A stretch of DNA of 63,656 nt. Origin: Flectobacillus roseus (GTDB taxonomy: Bacteria; Bacteroidota; Bacteroidia; Cytophagales; Spirosomataceae). This document shows positions 61,380-63,656 of the stretch, one piece after another; position 1 is the first letter of the stretch; every line of letters starts with the position of its first letter. The position numbers and the translations under genes are program-made. Below the pieces are notes generated by a model, which did no database searches, was not told the origin of the DNA, and was given only the letters and a program-made list of their open reading frames with translations. The stretch lies in NCBI RefSeq assembly GCF_030056665.1, contig NZ_JASHIG010000039.1; one strand, given 5' to 3'.

Positions 61380-62306
61380 ATGCCATTGCTAAAACCGGTG
61401 CTTTTGGTCTTTCTACTTTCCCTCACATTTCATCCTTCTTTGGCACAAAACATTGTAAAAATACAGGTGAATAATGCCCAAAAAACCAATGAGCCTATTG
61501 TTGGTGCTACCGTTCAGATTATCGGAAGAAAGTATTTTATGTTGAGTAATGAAGAAGGTTTTTTTGACCTTGATCAAGCTATTATTCATAAAAATGATAG
61601 TCTCCAAATCACTTGTATTGGTTTTCAATCCAGAACTATTGCTATTGCAGATATGTTGCACAATCCTCATGTGTATCTAAGAGAATCAGTCACGGAATTA
61701 GAAGAAGTGAAGGTACATGGGAGTGAAACGTTTGACATTATAATAGGAAATGTCGACAAAAAGGGAGGTAACTCTTTGAATTTATCTTTCGGAGACAAAG
61801 TGGCATTATTTATTCCAAATTTGGGAATAGAACATGGCTATATCTCTAAGTTTCGATACTTTGCGAAAGCCGTTTTGGGTTTGGAAGACCACTTTACCGA
61901 ACCTTTTTTGATTCAATTATACTCAGTGGATTCCGTTCATAGTAACCCTCACAAACCATTATTAAAAGAGGCATTGTTACTAAGAGCCAGCAAAAGTAAC
62001 AAATGGAATGAGTTTGATTTATCCCAGTATGGCATCCAAATACCATCGAATGGGATTTTTGTATCAATTAGTTTATTAACCCAAGAAGAGTATAATTATC
62101 AAGAAAGGTATATTTCGACCTATTCGGTTCTTGAGCAGAGGCGTGTTTCTATTAAAAAGGTAATTTCACCAAAAGTATCTTTTTCCAAAAATGTGTACAA
62201 AAACCTGCATAACTGGATTTGGAGGTATAAATCCTCAAAATGGTCTGAATTTCCATCATCATTGGGCACCTTTATGCTTGGATTGGAGGTGCAAGTTTAT
62301 GAATAG
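61380..62306 (+). CDS. Secreted protein with CarboxypepD_reg-like domain
   Basis: This 308-residue protein has a signal peptide (1-22, ending PSLAQ). A carboxypeptidase-regulatory-like beta-sandwich (about 25-112) includes EPIVGATVQIIGRKYFMLSN and DSLQITCIGFQSRTIAI, as at the N-terminus of SusC proteins, but there is no barrel after it. The C-terminal 190 residues (FRYFAKAVLGLEDHFTEPFLIQLYSVDS) form an all-beta domain I do not recognise. It probably lies in the periplasm or on the cell surface. It is flanked by two copies of the 150-bp element. Confidence 0.75.
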   Translation: MPLLKPVLLVFLLSLTFHPSLAQNIVKIQVNNAQKTNEPIVGATVQIIGRKYFMLSNEEGFFDLDQAIIHKNDSLQITCIGFQSRTIAIADMLHNPHVYLRESVTELEEVKVHGSETFDIIIGNVDKKGGNSLNLSFGDKVALFIPNLGIEHGYISKFRYFAKAVLGLEDHFTEPFLIQLYSVDSVHSNPHKPLLKEALLLRASKSNKWNEFDLSQYGIQIPSNGIFVSISLLTQEEYNYQERYISTYSVLEQRRVSIKKVISPKVSFSKNVYKNLHNWIWRYKSSKWSEFPSSLGTFMLGLEVQVYE

Positions 62307-62311
62307 ATTGC

Positions 62312-62462
62312 ACTAGTTCAAGTCTTCAGACTTGGACTTACTTTTTCCAAAGTTTTAAACTTTGCTGGAGGAATAAAGTGTTTCAAATGGTTATGGTTTT
62401 GTGTATTCAAGTTTAAAAACTTGATGAAAAAATAGGTTCAAGTAATAAACTTGAACCAGTGG
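62312..62462. repeat. 150-bp palindromic dispersed element, copy C
   Basis: The ends ACTAGTTCAAGTCTTCAGAC and ACTTGAACCAGTGG and the middle GCTGGAGGAATAAAGTGTTT match copies A and B. It begins 5 bp after the preceding stop codon. Confidence 0.88.
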
Positions 62463-62549
62463 ATGAACTATGCCTCTCTCAGAAGCGTACCTATCGTCAT
62501 TAATTACACGATTTAAAGCGCCTCATGTTTGAGCGAATTCTCTCTGACA

Positions 62550-62590
62550 AATAAAAAAAAACCTCCATTAAATCGCTTTAACAGAGGTCT
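62550..62590 (-). terminator. Terminator of the lipoprotein hydrolase gene
   Basis: On the minus strand, ACCTC-TG-TTAAA-GCGA-TTTAA-TG-GAGGT forms an imperfect hairpin followed by a run of nine T. It lies about 60 bp past the stop at 62648. Confidence 0.75.
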
Positions 62591-62647
62591 GGATGTGTAT
62601 TTTAAAGAAAAATGAGTTGTACAAGAGCTGCTCGTATTAGAAGTAGA

Positions 62648-63508
62648 CTATTTCTTCTCTTTATTTATTATTTCAATAAATTTTTTCATTGAGGGTTCTA
62701 AACTTGTAAAATGGTCACCTTCAATATAATTAATTTTTAATTTTGAAAATTTTGATTTTTCGTCAAACTCATCCTTATGTGAATATGAAGCTTCATCTTT
62801 TGTTCCAATAAATGCGTAATGATCAATTTGCATTGAGCTTATATTTTCCACTAAAACTCGCATTTTACCTTCTAATAAATTATTTCTATCATAAGGTAGG
62901 ATATCTTCCCAACCGTAAAAATCTTGTGAATACAATCCTCCACTACTACCACTTTTTGAGATTGGAACGCCTTTTTCTAAAGAAAGTAATGAAGATAAAC
63001 CACCCCCAACACTATGTCCAAATACATATATTTTAGTACTATCTGCAAATGGTTGCTTTGCTATCCACTTTATTGATTGTTTTGCATCTTCAACTTCTCC
63101 TAAGAATAACTCAAAATTTCCAGAATTCCCATTTTCACCTCTATAACTTGGGGCAAATACAATATAGCCTTGTTTCGTAAAAACTTCACAGTCTAACAAA
63201 TCTTGTTCTCCTAATGCGAAACCTCCATGTAAATATACTAGTATTGGCTTTCGTTTTGTTGAATCAATATTTTTTTTAAGAATTAATCCTAGCAAGTTAT
63301 TTCCATTTGAAGGGTATTCAACTTTTATTACATCCGTTGTATTTGTTAAGTCTTCGTAACCTTGTGGTGCTTTTCCTTTTCTAACTAATTTGGAGTGAAA
63401 TTGTGATTTTTCAGTCAAATAGGTGTCATTGTTTTCTTGTAATTTTGATTTACAGGAATATACTAAAATAGTAAGGGTGTATAAAACGAATAATCTATGA
63501 AATTTCAT
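62648..63508 (-). CDS. Alpha/beta hydrolase lipoprotein (dienelactone/prolyl-oligopeptidase-like)
   Basis: This 286-residue protein has a lipoprotein signal (MKFHRLFVLYTLTILVYSC, Cys19). The hydrolase core has the oxyanion-loop motif VYLHGGFALGEQD (about 90-102), FAPSYRGENGNSGNF and the nucleophile elbow FGHSVGGG (about 162-169, Ser165). The last histidine candidates are in EGDHFTSLEPS (about 267-277). Its base composition is more AT-rich than neighbours to the left, hinting at different ancestry. The substrate is unknown. No gene is supported in 63509-63656. Confidence 0.85.
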   Translation of the reverse strand: MKFHRLFVLYTLTILVYSCKSKLQENNDTYLTEKSQFHSKLVRKGKAPQGYEDLTNTTDVIKVEYPSNGNNLLGLILKKNIDSTKRKPILVYLHGGFALGEQDLLDCEVFTKQGYIVFAPSYRGENGNSGNFELFLGEVEDAKQSIKWIAKQPFADSTKIYVFGHSVGGGLSSLLSLEKGVPISKSGSSGGLYSQDFYGWEDILPYDRNNLLEGKMRVLVENISSMQIDHYAFIGTKDEASYSHKDEFDEKSKFSKLKINYIEGDHFTSLEPSMKKFIEIINKEKK

Positions 63509-63656
63509 GTATTTAGTTTTTATAAGTAAAATATTCTTACACTACCCGATTGTTTTAAGATTTATTAAAATTCGTTGAATAGCTAATTGAATGGCCTTGG
63601 TAAAAGGTTCAATCATTTTCTGTTTATAGAACTCTCTTATCAAGTTAAGTCCTCTT

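Noticed and set aside
1..63656. tRNA, rRNA and common riboswitches
   Set aside because: No cloverleaf with a T-loop GTTCRA context, no rRNA segment and no recognised riboswitch core was seen on reading the intergenic regions; a covariance-model scan would settle this.

Overview
The window is about 37% GC by eye, with Bacteroidota-type promoters (TAnnTTTG), three SusC/SusD pairs, hybrid two-component systems (HTCS) and many small palindromic intergenic repeats. It most likely comes from a Cytophagales bacterium (Spirosomaceae/Cytophagaceae type, for example a relative of Flectobacillus, Arcicella or Emticicia). That placement is inference from gene content. I see no rRNA, tRNA, CRISPR array, integrase or intact transposase.

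Layout. 1-887: non-coding, with nested inverted repeats. 888-6604: small housekeeping and accessory genes (STM3941-like membrane protein, secreted hydrolase, C69-type peptidase, NUDIX, DUF3822, coaD). 6697-21875: a polysaccharide utilisation locus (PUL) with a propeller/LuxR regulator, two GH144-type (PF10091) glycosidases, SusC, SusD, a LamG lipoprotein and a six-hairpin glycosidase. The best substrate guess is beta-1,2-glucan. 21944-28740: alanine dehydrogenase with a divergent Lrp regulator, an FAD oxidoreductase and an M16 peptidase. 28741-29667: a 109-bp tandem repeat and other repeats. 29668-44812: a complete beta-1,4-galactan PUL (HTCS, SusC, SusD, SusE-like, GH53, and a GH2-GH53 fusion). 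44851-49511: DUF952, CLC chloride transporter, large alpha/beta hydrolase, stand-alone receiver. 49933-59272: a third HTCS-SusC-SusD set with no enzyme. 59273-63656: a decayed region with a broken hydrolase, three copies of a 150-bp palindromic element, a RES-domain protein, a CarboxypepD_reg-like protein and a lipoprotein hydrolase.

How the genes work together. In each PUL a membrane-spanning sensor with an extracytoplasmic beta-propeller lies divergent to the operon it probably controls. In the galactan PUL, surface GH53 endo-galactanase cuts galactan, SusE/SusD bind it, SusC imports it with TonB energy, and the GH2-GH53 protein finishes it to galactose. In the first PUL, a surface GH144 lipoprotein and a secreted GH144 could play the matching endo and exo roles, with the six-hairpin enzyme acting downstream.

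Most unusual features: the GH2-GH53 fusion; the membrane-tethered LuxR regulator without a kinase; the orphan third SusCD; a perfect 50-bp palindrome (48971-49020) whose half-site recurs near 17405; the 109-bp tandem array; and the 150-bp element, one copy of which ends inside a dead hydrolase gene.
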